From contig JAKSLX010000020.1 of assembly GCA_024400915.1 (NCBI GenBank), positions 1 through 47,449 of the forward strand: a DNA stretch of 47,449 nucleotides, given 5' to 3'. This DNA comes from Treponema sp. GTDB taxonomy: Bacteria; Spirochaetota; Spirochaetia; Treponematales; Treponemataceae. Of the stretch, positions 33,129-41,068 are shown one piece after another (the stretch's first letter is position 1; each line of letters starts with the position of its first letter). Made by a program: the position numbers and the translations under genes. The notes below the pieces were generated by a model that was given only the letters and a program-made list of their open reading frames with translations, was not told where the DNA came from and searched no databases.

Positions 33129-35056
33129 TCGTAGAAATGAAAAAAGTTTCCCTTGTTATACTGGAAGCTGAAAAAACAGAATCCCTGAAGGCTTTAAGAA
33201 AGGCTGGTGTTCTTCACCTTGAAGAAATTGAAGGTGGAAGTGCTGAACTTTCCGCATACAAGGAACAGTCTTCAGAAACTGAAAAGGCTCTTGCAATTCT
33301 TGAAGAAGTTAAGCTTGGAAAGAAGCAGACTGTTGAACAGGTAAAACTTTCAGCAGAAGATGCAGTTGCTAAGGCAAAGGAAATCATTTCCTTTACTGAT
33401 ACAAAGAAAAGCCTCTTTGACAAGATCAACCAGAATACGCAGGAACTTGCTCGCCTTGAAAAGTGGGGCAGCGTAAATCCTGCAGAACTTGCATCTCTTA
33501 CAGAAAAAGGCCTCTACCTTTACATGTTTGAGATTCCTCAGGACAAGTATTCTGAAATCAGCAAGGATATCAACACAGTTGTTGTAAACAAAATCAATAA
33601 GGTTGTAAGATTCCTTCTTGTTTCTGATGTTGAAGTTGAGGAACGTCCTGAAGGACTTCCTGCAGAGGCATATTCTGTTCCGCTCCCAGAGTGTTCAACA
33701 GAAAAACTCAAAGATGACATCGTAAAGGCTAAGGCTGAAATCGAGCGCCTTGACCGTGAGATCGTTGCCGCAAAGAAATTTGAAGCAGCCCTCAAGGAAT
33801 CAAAAAACAGACTTCTTTCTGACATTGAATTTGAAAACATTTCCAGCGGTATGGAAAAGGAAGACGAAGAACTTTCTGAAGCAGAAACTCGTCTTGCCTG
33901 GGTTACAGGTTATGTACCTGTTGATTCAATGGACAATTTCAAGAAGGTTTGTTCAGACAACAGCTGGGCTTATGTTGCTTCCGAACCAAAGGAAGACGAC
34001 ATGGTTCCAACAAAGCTCAAGAACAACAAGCTTGTAAGCCTCATTTATCCGCTTACAGACTTCCTTGGAACTGTTCCTGGCTACCATGAATATGATATTT
34101 CAGGCTGGTTCCTTTTGTTCTTCACAGTCTTCTTCGGAATGATATTCGGAGATGGTGGATACGGACTTCTTCTTACAGGTGTCGGTGTTGCAATGGCTGT
34201 AAAGTCCCTTGCCTCGAAAAAAGGCGGATCCCTTGCAGGACTCGTTCTTCTTCTTGGGCTTGCAACAGTGGCATGGGGTACAGTTACCTGTACATGGTTT
34301 GGACTTACACCTGATATGCTTCCTGATTGGCTAAAGGAACTTTCTGTTCCTCAGCTTTCAAATGCATACGGTGACACTCAGTGGCCAATTTTCTGGAAAC
34401 CAGAATCAGGCCTCTATCTTACAACAGCACAGAATCTTCAGATTTTCTGCTTTACCCTTGCTTTGCTTCAGCTTTCTGTTGCACATCTTAAGGGCATCGC
34501 AGCTAACCTCAAGAGCCTCAAGTGGATCGGTGAATTCGGTTCCCTCATGCAGGTTGTGGGTATGTACTGGGTTGTACTTTCCATGGTTGTAAGTGCAGAA
34601 GTATTTACATTCAATGAAGTAATCTACGGAATTCCTGTAGGAAAGCTTGCCATCGGACTTGTTGCTGTAGGTTTTGTCCTCAGCTTTGTCTTCTCAAGCT
34701 ATTCAGGAAGCGTTGTTGAATCAGTTCTCGAAAGCTGCAAGAACATCATTTCCGTACTTCTTGGTGTTGTAAACGTATTCTCGGATGTCGTTTCTTACAT
34801 CCGTCTTTGGGCAGTTGGTTTGGCAGGTGCCGCAATCTCTGGAACTGTAAACAGCATGGCAGGTCCTTTGCTTGGACATGCAGTTCTGTTCGTCGGATTC
34901 CTGGCACTCATCGTATTCGGACACGGTCTGAACATGATCTTGAACCTTCTTTCCGTTATCGTTCATGGTGTTCGCCTTAACACATTGGAATTTTCCAATC
35001 ACTTGGGAATGTCATGGTCTGGTTTCAAATATAATCCTTTCAGCGAAAGGGATTAA
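33125..35056 (+). CDS. atpI: V-type ATPase subunit I (a subunit)
   Basis: Membrane stator subunit forming the ion half-channels, 643 residues. The first 300 or so residues are a cytoplasmic coiled-coil arm. About eight membrane helices follow from residue 325 (WFLLFFTVFFGMIFGDGGYG). The essential channel Arg is R560 in SDVVSYIRLWAVGLAG. The C-terminus (LNTLEFSNHLGMSWSGFKY) is typical of the family. atpK follows after 76 bp with its own AGGAGA site. Confidence 0.95.
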   Translation: MIVEMKKVSLVILEAEKTESLKALRKAGVLHLEEIEGGSAELSAYKEQSSETEKALAILEEVKLGKKQTVEQVKLSAEDAVAKAKEIISFTDTKKSLFDKINQNTQELARLEKWGSVNPAELASLTEKGLYLYMFEIPQDKYSEISKDINTVVVNKINKVVRFLLVSDVEVEERPEGLPAEAYSVPLPECSTEKLKDDIVKAKAEIERLDREIVAAKKFEAALKESKNRLLSDIEFENISSGMEKEDEELSEAETRLAWVTGYVPVDSMDNFKKVCSDNSWAYVASEPKEDDMVPTKLKNNKLVSLIYPLTDFLGTVPGYHEYDISGWFLLFFTVFFGMIFGDGGYGLLLTGVGVAMAVKSLASKKGGSLAGLVLLLGLATVAWGTVTCTWFGLTPDMLPDWLKELSVPQLSNAYGDTQWPIFWKPESGLYLTTAQNLQIFCFTLALLQLSVAHLKGIAANLKSLKWIGEFGSLMQVVGMYWVVLSMVVSAEVFTFNEVIYGIPVGKLAIGLVAVGFVLSFVFSSYSGSVVESVLESCKNIISVLLGVVNVFSDVVSYIRLWAVGLAGAAISGTVNSMAGPLLGHAVLFVGFLALIVFGHGLNMILNLLSVIVHGVRLNTLEFSNHLGMSWSGFKYNPFSERD

Positions 35057-35132
35057 TATTATAGAGATATCTTTGGAACAAAGATTTCCGAAGAATCGTA
35101 AACATAAAACTTATTTATAGGAGAATTAAATT

Positions 35133-35555
35133 ATGAATTTTGGAATGCTCGGTGCTGCTATTGTTATGGGTATTGCTGCTATTGGTAGTGCAATTGGTAT
35201 TGGAACTGCAGGTCAGGGTGCAATCGGTGCTTGGAAGCGCTGTTACCTCAACAACAAACCAGCTCCATTCATCCTTACAGTTTTTGCTGGTGCTCCACTT
35301 ACACAGACAATCTACGGCTTCCTTACAATGCAGTCTATGATTTCTTCAAGCAAGGATCCATCATTCCTTCTTGGTCTCGGCATTGCATCAGGTCTTGCTA
35401 TGGCATTCTCTGCTATGGCTCAGGGAAAGGCTGGTGCTGCAGGTTCTGATGCTCTCGGTGAAACAGGAAAGGGTTTCTCTCAGTACATCATGGTAGTTGG
35501 TCTTTGTGAAACAGTTGCTTTGTTCGCAATGGTATTCTCAATGATCGTTTGCTAA
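35133..35555 (+). CDS. atpK: V-type ATPase subunit K (c-ring)
   Basis: Rotor-ring proteolipid with four membrane helices in 140 residues, the double-hairpin form. The carboxylate is E126 in GLCETVALFAM. T57, Q58 and Y61 (PLTQTIYGF) and Q97 (AQGKAGAAG) align by position and spacing with Na+-binding residues of the Enterococcus hirae K ring, so sodium coupling is possible. The first hairpin lacks a carboxylate, giving one ion site per subunit. A terminator follows. Confidence 0.95.
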   Translation: MNFGMLGAAIVMGIAAIGSAIGIGTAGQGAIGAWKRCYLNNKPAPFILTVFAGAPLTQTIYGFLTMQSMISSSKDPSFLLGLGIASGLAMAFSAMAQGKAGAAGSDALGETGKGFSQYIMVVGLCETVALFAMVFSMIVC

Positions 35556-35581
35556 TTTAGTATAATTTAAGACTAAATTAA

Positions 35582-35614
35582 GGCCGCTGGAAATGAATCC
35601 AGTGGCTTTTTTTT
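35582..35614 (+). terminator. Rho-independent terminator of the V-ATPase operon
   Basis: GCCGCTGGA at 35583-35591 pairs with TCCAGTGGC at 35598-35606 (one G-T wobble), followed by eight T residues. Confidence 0.92.
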
Positions 35615-35714
35615 ATTTAAATAAGCATTTGTTACTACAAATAGAAAAAAACTGATATTAAAACAGGTTATAATGGATTAGAATATAAACAAATAAATAA
35701 TCGGAGTTTGGCGT

Positions 35715-37190
35715 ATGAAAGCAAAAAAAGTTGTTCTGAAAAGCGCTCAGTGTGCCCTTGATATGGGCGATGGAAGTGAAAGAAGCTTCTATGTAAACCA
35801 GGATTACATCCTCAATAAGATGAAGAAGGTTCATCGTGGCATAAGCCTCATGTATACATATTATCCAAAGGATGATATCTGGCCTCAGCGTGCTTCGATT
35901 GCATTGCCTGAAAACAAGGCTGGTGGAGCCTGGAACTTCCCTTATGAAGATTATTTTCCATACCTTGGTGGTATCAACGGAAACCGTGAAGCCGAACCTT
36001 TTAACTACATGAAGGAAATCCGCCGTCGTGGACAGGATGTTGTCCTTACATTGACAGTTGATCCAACTCTTGAAGACAAATATCTCATTGGAATTGCAAA
36101 GGATCTTCGTCCATACGGAAGAATGTATCTTCGCATCAACCACGAATGTACAGGTACCTGGTTCTGCTTTAACCGCCGTGCAGACTACAAGACAATTGCA
36201 GACTTTTTTGTTCGTTTTGCAAAAATCCTCAAGGAATATGCTCCAAACGTAAAGACAATCCTTTGTGCCGGCATGTTCATGAAGGAAGAAGGCAAGGTTG
36301 AAATGGAAGACATCTTCCTTGAAGCCCACAAGGTTTGTGACATCTGGTCTGGCGACCATTATCTTTCGCTTCACTGGGGATGGCCTGTAACTGTATGTGA
36401 AAAGGGCAGCGGAGATGACTTTGCCTGCTACGATGTAGATGAAGTTTACGATCAGGCTAAGGCTACCTTGCATCGCCTTCGTGAAATCACTGGAATGGAG
36501 AAGCCATTCATTCTTTCTGAACTTAACGGTGACGGTGATGTTACAGGTGCTTTCGTTCAGTCCAACATGATGAGGCACTTTATGAACCGTCTTGAAAAGG
36601 ATCCTGAACACTGGCTTACAGCATTTACCTTCTATCAGTTCCGCGATGACGGACGCCTTGGACTTGAAATTACGGATCCTAACAACAGCGATGTAGGTAT
36701 CGAGCAGCCGATGCTTGCCATGTACCGCAATCAGCTTCATAAGCCGTTCTACAGCCAGCCTATTGTTGCAGCAGGAGAAGTTGAACTTCCATGCAAGCTC
36801 CGCTGGGGAAGTGCAGAAGACAGCGAAGGACTTTCTATGGACCTTCACTTTGAAAAGCAGCCTGTATTCGCAGAAGTTTATTTTGATGATGATCTTCTCG
36901 AAAAGAATCTTATGCTTGAGCTTGGTGGATACTGGTTCTATAAGGCTCCTGGAACAAAATGCGTGGACATGATGACATTGTTCTACGATAAGGCTTTGAC
37001 AGGCCCTTGCGACATGAAGCTGAATATCTTTGCTCCACCAGCAAGCGGTCTTAACGATACACCTTCAAAGGATTACGACAAGGATCCAAACGGCGACTGG
37101 ATGATGGATACATATACTGAAATCAAGTCACTTCCAAGAGTCCGCCTTTGTTTTGAAGAGCCTCAGATTGTTTCTCGCTACGAGGATTAA
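35715..37190 (+). CDS. Intracellular glycoside hydrolase, GH26/clan GH-A-like
   Basis: A 491-residue protein with a TIM-barrel hydrolase look. RINHECTGTWF places a likely acid/base Glu at E144, resembling the HE-x-N-G-x-WF motif of GH26. FILSELNGDGD places a likely nucleophile at E269, about 125 residues later. A beta-rich C-terminal part (about 350-491) may be an accessory domain. There is no signal peptide, so it probably acts on imported oligosaccharides. GGAG precedes the ATG and a TATAAT lies at 35669-35674 without a matching -35. It is flanked by terminators and so is monocistronic. Substrate cannot be named; family placement is by motif only. Confidence 0.7.
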   Translation: MKAKKVVLKSAQCALDMGDGSERSFYVNQDYILNKMKKVHRGISLMYTYYPKDDIWPQRASIALPENKAGGAWNFPYEDYFPYLGGINGNREAEPFNYMKEIRRRGQDVVLTLTVDPTLEDKYLIGIAKDLRPYGRMYLRINHECTGTWFCFNRRADYKTIADFFVRFAKILKEYAPNVKTILCAGMFMKEEGKVEMEDIFLEAHKVCDIWSGDHYLSLHWGWPVTVCEKGSGDDFACYDVDEVYDQAKATLHRLREITGMEKPFILSELNGDGDVTGAFVQSNMMRHFMNRLEKDPEHWLTAFTFYQFRDDGRLGLEITDPNNSDVGIEQPMLAMYRNQLHKPFYSQPIVAAGEVELPCKLRWGSAEDSEGLSMDLHFEKQPVFAEVYFDDDLLEKNLMLELGGYWFYKAPGTKCVDMMTLFYDKALTGPCDMKLNIFAPPASGLNDTPSKDYDKDPNGDWMMDTYTEIKSLPRVRLCFEEPQIVSRYED

Positions 37191-37200
37191 TTAATAATTA

Positions 37201-37232
37201 AACTCCAGTCGATTTTACTGGAGTTTTTTTTT
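37201..37232 (+). terminator. Rho-independent terminator after the glycoside hydrolase
   Basis: AACTCCAG at 37201-37208 pairs perfectly with CTGGAGTT at 37218-37225, followed by a T-rich tail. Confidence 0.92.
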
Positions 37233-37237
37233 ATGTT

Positions 37238-37276
37238 TTAGTTATCTTTATCTAACCTCTATTAGTGTAGTATAAT
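37238..37276 (+). promoter_or_regulatory. feoAB promoter region with candidate metal-regulator operator
   Basis: A perfect -10 TATAAT lies at 37271-37276, ten bases before the feoA ATG; no good -35 is seen. TTAG (37238-37241), CTAA (37252-37255) and TTAG (37262-37265) form two overlapping dyads where a -35 would be, resembling half-sites of DtxR-type regulators. An activator- or repressor-controlled promoter is plausible. Confidence 0.45.
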
Positions 37277-37285
37277 TCTTGTGTT

Positions 37286-37510
37286 ATGAAGACAGTCAAG
37301 GACATGAAAACAGGTCAAAAGGCTCAGGTAATAAAAGTTCACGGTGAAGGAGCATTGCGCCGGCGCATCATGGACATGGGCATTACAAAAGGAGTTGAGA
37401 TTCACCTTAGAAAACTTGCTCCTTTGGGAGATCCTATGGAACTGTCTGTAAGAGGCTACGAACTTTCCTTAAGAAAAGCGGATGCCGAAATGATTGAGAT
37501 TGTCGAGTAA
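37286..37510 (+). CDS. feoA: FeoA, ferrous iron transport accessory protein
   Basis: A 74-residue SH3-like cytoplasmic protein that supports FeoB. The FeoA pattern is clear: GEGALRRRIMDMGITKGVEI followed by DPMELSVRGYELSLRKADAE. There is no Shine-Dalgarno; the -10 box ends nine bases before the ATG, so the message is likely almost leaderless. feoB begins 6 bp after the stop. Confidence 0.94.
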   Translation: MKTVKDMKTGQKAQVIKVHGEGALRRRIMDMGITKGVEIHLRKLAPLGDPMELSVRGYELSLRKADAEMIEIVE

Positions 37511-37516
37511 AATTTT

Positions 37517-39733
37517 ATGAGCAATAAAGAAGCTTCAAAAATCCGAATAGCTCTGGTTGGAAATCCTAACTGCGGTAAAACCACTTTTTTCAATGCCTTG
37601 ACTGGACAGAATCAGTATGTAGGAAACTGGCCTGGTGTTACCGTTGAAAAAAAGGAAGGCTGCGTAAAGGGCCTTGAAAATGTCATAGTTACTGATCTTC
37701 CGGGCATTTATTCTTTAAGTCCTTATACCATGGAAGAAGTTGTTGCAAGAAATTATCTTCTTCATGATAGGCCTGAAGTCATCCTCAACATTGTTGATGC
37801 TACAAACCTTGAACGAAACCTTTACCTTACGACTCAGCTTGTGGAAGTGGGTATTCCCGTTGTCATTGCCCTTAACATGATGGATGTTGTCCGTCATCGC
37901 GGTGATATCATCAAAACATATGAACTGTCAAAAAAATTAGGGTGTAAAATCGTTGAAATTTCTGCCCTTAAGCAGACAGGGCTTATGGAAGCTGCAGAAG
38001 TTGCCGTAGAAGTCGCAGCTACTGGCAGCTTCATACCAAAGCATATTTTCAGCGGAGAAGTGGAGCATACCCTTGCGCATATAGAAGAAGCCTGTGTTCA
38101 TGAAATGGAGGATGAAAAACAGCGCTGGTATGCCATCAAGATTTTTGAACGTGATCAGAAAGTTATTGAAGAACTTAACATAGATCCAAAAATACTCTGT
38201 CACATAGAAAAAGATATTGAGGCAACGGAAACTGCCCTTGAAGATGACAGTGAAAGCATCATTACAAATGAAAGATACAATTATGTTTGCGATGCCATAA
38301 ATCCTTACTACATAAAAAAGAACAAGAGTGGATTGACCCTTTCTGACAATATTGACCGGCTCGTTACAGGTAGAATTACTGGGCTTCCCGTATTTGCCTT
38401 TGTTATGTTTATTGTCTACTACATTTCCATGGTTACCGTTGGTACTCCTGCTACAGATTGGGTAAATGATAATCTTTTTGGTGAGAACGGAATTCCGTCT
38501 TTTGTAAGTCATGCCCTCAATGCCTGGCATGTAGCTGAATGGCTCAGGGCCCTCATTGTGGACGGAATCATCGCAGGAGTAGGTAGCGTACTTGGTTTTG
38601 TTCCACAGATGTTCGTACTCTTTCTTTTTCTCTCATTTCTTGAAGCCTGCGGTTACATGTCACGCATTGCCTTTGTGTTGGACAGATTGTTCAAGAAAAT
38701 AGGTCTCAGTGGAAAATCCTTCATTCCAATTCTTGTTGGAACTGGTTGCGGAGTTCCTGGCATCATGGCAAGCCGAACAATCGAAAACGAAAGTGAAAGG
38801 CGCATGACCATAATCACGACTACCTTCATTCCATGCGGAGCAAAGGTTCCTTTCATTGCCTTGATTGCGGGAAGTATCTTTGGCGGCAAGGCGTGGGTAA
38901 GTACAAGTGCCTATTTTGTCGGAATGTTTTCCATAATTCTTTCAGGATTGATTTTAAAAAGATTCAGGATGTTCAAGGGGAAGAATTCTCCTTTTGTAAT
39001 GGAACTTCCACCGTATCATTTGCCTCCTGCAAAAAATGTTTTCCGTACAACATGGGATCGATGCAAGGAATTTGTTGTAAAGGCCTCAACAATAATCATG
39101 GTATCTACAATTGTGGTTTGGGCTTTGAGTAATTTTGGTTTTACTGTTGTGGACGGTAGACTTTCATTTGGAATGGTTTCTGAAACTAACATTGATTGCT
39201 CCATTCTTGCTCGCCTTGGACATCTCCTAAGCTGGATTTTTATTCCCCTGGGATTCGGTACATGGCAGGCAACGGTTGCTTCCATTACTGGTCTTCTTGC
39301 AAAGGAAAACATTGTAAGTACCCTTGGAGTTCTCTACGGTCAGAACGGTAATGTTTACAGTAACCTTGGAAATGTATTTACACCTGTTTCTGCCTATGCA
39401 TTCCTTGTTTTCAATCTTCTCTGCGCTCCATGTTTTGCTGCCATGGGGGCCATTCGTCGTGAAATGAACAGTGGCCGCTGGACAGCCTTTGCTATTATCT
39501 GGCAGTGTGCCTTTGCATATGCCGCAGCTCTGCTTGTAAATGTTCTGGGAAAATATTTTGCATCAAAGGATATTGGCTATTGGTCTACCTTGATCATTGC
39601 TCTATTGCTCATGTTAATTGTTGCCGCTGTTCTTGGAAGGTTTATAAAACGCAGGTTTGGAAAGCAAGCTGAAGCTGGTGATTCTTGCTGCGGAACTTCA
39701 GGCTGCCATGGCTGTGACAAATGCGGTAAATAA
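37517..39733 (+). CDS. feoB: FeoB, ferrous iron transporter
   Basis: Inner-membrane Fe(II) transporter, 738 residues. The N-terminal G-protein domain has G1 GNPNCGKTT, G3 DLPGIYSL, G4 NMMD and G5 SALK. A helical GDI domain follows, then about eight membrane helices with two Gate motifs, including the conserved Cys stretch GTGCGVPGIMASR and IPCGAKVPF. The C-terminus ends in a Cys-rich tail with five Cys in 16 residues (CCGTSGCHGCDKC), which may do the work of a missing FeoC. ispG follows after 16 bp but has its own promoter in the 3' end of feoB. Confidence 0.96.
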   Translation: MSNKEASKIRIALVGNPNCGKTTFFNALTGQNQYVGNWPGVTVEKKEGCVKGLENVIVTDLPGIYSLSPYTMEEVVARNYLLHDRPEVILNIVDATNLERNLYLTTQLVEVGIPVVIALNMMDVVRHRGDIIKTYELSKKLGCKIVEISALKQTGLMEAAEVAVEVAATGSFIPKHIFSGEVEHTLAHIEEACVHEMEDEKQRWYAIKIFERDQKVIEELNIDPKILCHIEKDIEATETALEDDSESIITNERYNYVCDAINPYYIKKNKSGLTLSDNIDRLVTGRITGLPVFAFVMFIVYYISMVTVGTPATDWVNDNLFGENGIPSFVSHALNAWHVAEWLRALIVDGIIAGVGSVLGFVPQMFVLFLFLSFLEACGYMSRIAFVLDRLFKKIGLSGKSFIPILVGTGCGVPGIMASRTIENESERRMTIITTTFIPCGAKVPFIALIAGSIFGGKAWVSTSAYFVGMFSIILSGLILKRFRMFKGKNSPFVMELPPYHLPPAKNVFRTTWDRCKEFVVKASTIIMVSTIVVWALSNFGFTVVDGRLSFGMVSETNIDCSILARLGHLLSWIFIPLGFGTWQATVASITGLLAKENIVSTLGVLYGQNGNVYSNLGNVFTPVSAYAFLVFNLLCAPCFAAMGAIRREMNSGRWTAFAIIWQCAFAYAAALLVNVLGKYFASKDIGYWSTLIIALLLMLIVAAVLGRFIKRRFGKQAEAGDSCCGTSGCHGCDKCGK

Positions 39734-39743
39734 GTGATATAAT
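39714..39743 (+). promoter_or_regulatory. Promoter of ispG inside the end of feoB
   Basis: -35 GTGACA at 39714-39719, an 18-bp spacer, -10 TATAAT at 39738-39743 with a TG at 39735-39736 (extended -10). The expected start is 39750, the A of the ispG ATG. Confidence 0.65.
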
Positions 39744-39749
39744 GGAATC

Positions 39750-40853
39750 ATGGCTTCATTGTTCAAAAGTCCCCGCGTTATTACTGTAGGCGGGGCAAAC
39801 GGAATCAGAAAAATTCTTGTTGGCGGTGATAATCCCGTTACCATCCAGACCATGTGGAAAGACGGCATCACCGATGTAACTGAAGGCTCTGAAAAACTTC
39901 AGTCAATTCTTAAAGAAATCAATACATTGAAATCTCTCGGATGCGATATAATTCGCTTTGCCGTTCCTGACATGGAAAGTGCAAGGGGATTGTGTGTAAT
40001 CCAATCTCATACCGATGTCCCTTTGGTTGCTGACATTCACTTTGACTATAAACTTGCATTGGAATGTCTTAAAGGGACGGTTCCTGTCATCAGAATTAAT
40101 CCTGGAAATATTGGAAGTGAAGAAAGGGTAATGGCTGTAGTTGATGCCTGCAAGGAAAAAAATGCCGCCATAAGAATCGGTGTAAATACTGGTAGCCTTC
40201 CAAAGGATCTTGAAGATAAAGTCATTGATGGTTCCATGACCCGCGCAAAAGCTCTTGCTGAAACGGCCCTTAGGGAAGCTGCTGTTTTTGAAAAACTTGG
40301 CTTTACCAATTATGTTGTAAGCATGAAGGCAAGCTCTGTAGAAGAAACAATCGAGGCAAACGAAGAATTTGCAAAGGTCAGTGATGTTCCTCTCCATATT
40401 GGAGTTACGGAAGCAGGTCCTTTGATTACTGGCATTGTAAAATCAACCATGGCATTTACACATCTTTTGAAGGAAGGTATTGGATCTACCATCAGAGTTT
40501 CCTTGAGTTCAGCTCCAGAAAATGAAGTAATTACCGGTCGTGAGATTTTGCATGAATGTGGACTCAGAAAGGGTGGCGTAACTATCGTTAGTTGTCCTCG
40601 CTGTGGTAGACTGGGCTTTGACGTACATTCGTTCGTTTCCCGTTGGCAGAACAGACTTCTTGCCATGGACAAAGAAATAACTGTTGCAATCATGGGCTGT
40701 GTTGTAAATGGCCCTGGCGAAGGAAAGCATGCAGACCTTGGAATTGCAGGGGGAAAAGACAAATGCATTATTTTCAAAAAAGGAAAAATAGTGCGAACAA
40801 TTGATGCCAAAGATGCCGATAATGTATTCGGGGAAGAACTAGAGTCTCTTTGA
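39750..40853 (+). CDS. ispG: IspG, 4-hydroxy-3-methylbut-2-enyl diphosphate synthase
   Basis: Penultimate step of the MEP isoprenoid pathway, converting MEcPP to HMBPP with an iron-sulfur cluster. The 367-residue bacterial-type protein has the TIM-barrel N-terminus (VGGDNPVTIQTMWKDGITD, VADIHFDYKLALE, RINPGNIGSEERV) and the 4Fe-4S ligands C282 and C285 (SCPRCGRLGFDV) and C317 (MGCVVNGPGEG). It is shorter than plant forms, as expected. There is no separate Shine-Dalgarno; likely leaderless from the promoter at 39714-39743. Iron-sulfur dependence fits its position beside feoAB. Confidence 0.96.
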   Translation: MASLFKSPRVITVGGANGIRKILVGGDNPVTIQTMWKDGITDVTEGSEKLQSILKEINTLKSLGCDIIRFAVPDMESARGLCVIQSHTDVPLVADIHFDYKLALECLKGTVPVIRINPGNIGSEERVMAVVDACKEKNAAIRIGVNTGSLPKDLEDKVIDGSMTRAKALAETALREAAVFEKLGFTNYVVSMKASSVEETIEANEEFAKVSDVPLHIGVTEAGPLITGIVKSTMAFTHLLKEGIGSTIRVSLSSAPENEVITGREILHECGLRKGGVTIVSCPRCGRLGFDVHSFVSRWQNRLLAMDKEITVAIMGCVVNGPGEGKHADLGIAGGKDKCIIFKKGKIVRTIDAKDADNVFGEELESL

Positions 40854-40900
40854 GATAAATTCTTATAATATATAGATTTATGATTTTGGGTAATAGGTAT

Positions 40901-41048
40901 TTGTGCATAACTTGTGCATAAATATCCTTGATTTTAAGCGAATTTTAGTCAGATTTACCCGATTTTATGCACAAATTTTTAGATGTTTTGGTGATTTTTA
41001 TATCCAGAATTGTCTATTTTTGCTTCAGGCACTTATGTTTGTGCATAA
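40901..41048. promoter_or_regulatory. Four TTGTGCATAA repeats upstream of the integrase (candidate arm-type or operator sites)
   Basis: Identical 10-mers at 40901-40910, 40912-40921 and 41039-41048 on the plus strand and at 40965-40974 on the minus strand. The first two are exactly 11 bp apart, one helical turn. The last two share a longer 14-bp core (TTTGTGCATAAAAT) in inverted orientation. The last copy overlaps a possible -10 of the integrase gene (TAAAAT, 41046-41051). They fill the 215-bp gap between ispG and int, the expected place for recombinase arm sites and the left attachment site. Confidence 0.8.
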
Positions 41049-41068
41049 AATATATTAAGGAGGATTAA

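Noticed and set aside
35658..36848. A 396-codon minus-strand open frame opposite the glycoside hydrolase
   Set aside because: It is a mirror of the sense gene, has Cys/His/Lys-biased composition and no family resemblance; similar long mirror frames lie opposite fliY (12973-13749) and the DUF342 gene (24431-25300).
40815..40822. GCCGATAA near the end of ispG
   Set aside because: No -35 half at the right distance and no motility gene downstream; likely a coding coincidence.
40854..41068. CRISPR array from the repeated TTGTGCATAA sequence
   Set aside because: The repeats are only 10 bp, irregularly spaced and in both orientations, with no cas genes; they fit recombinase or regulator sites.
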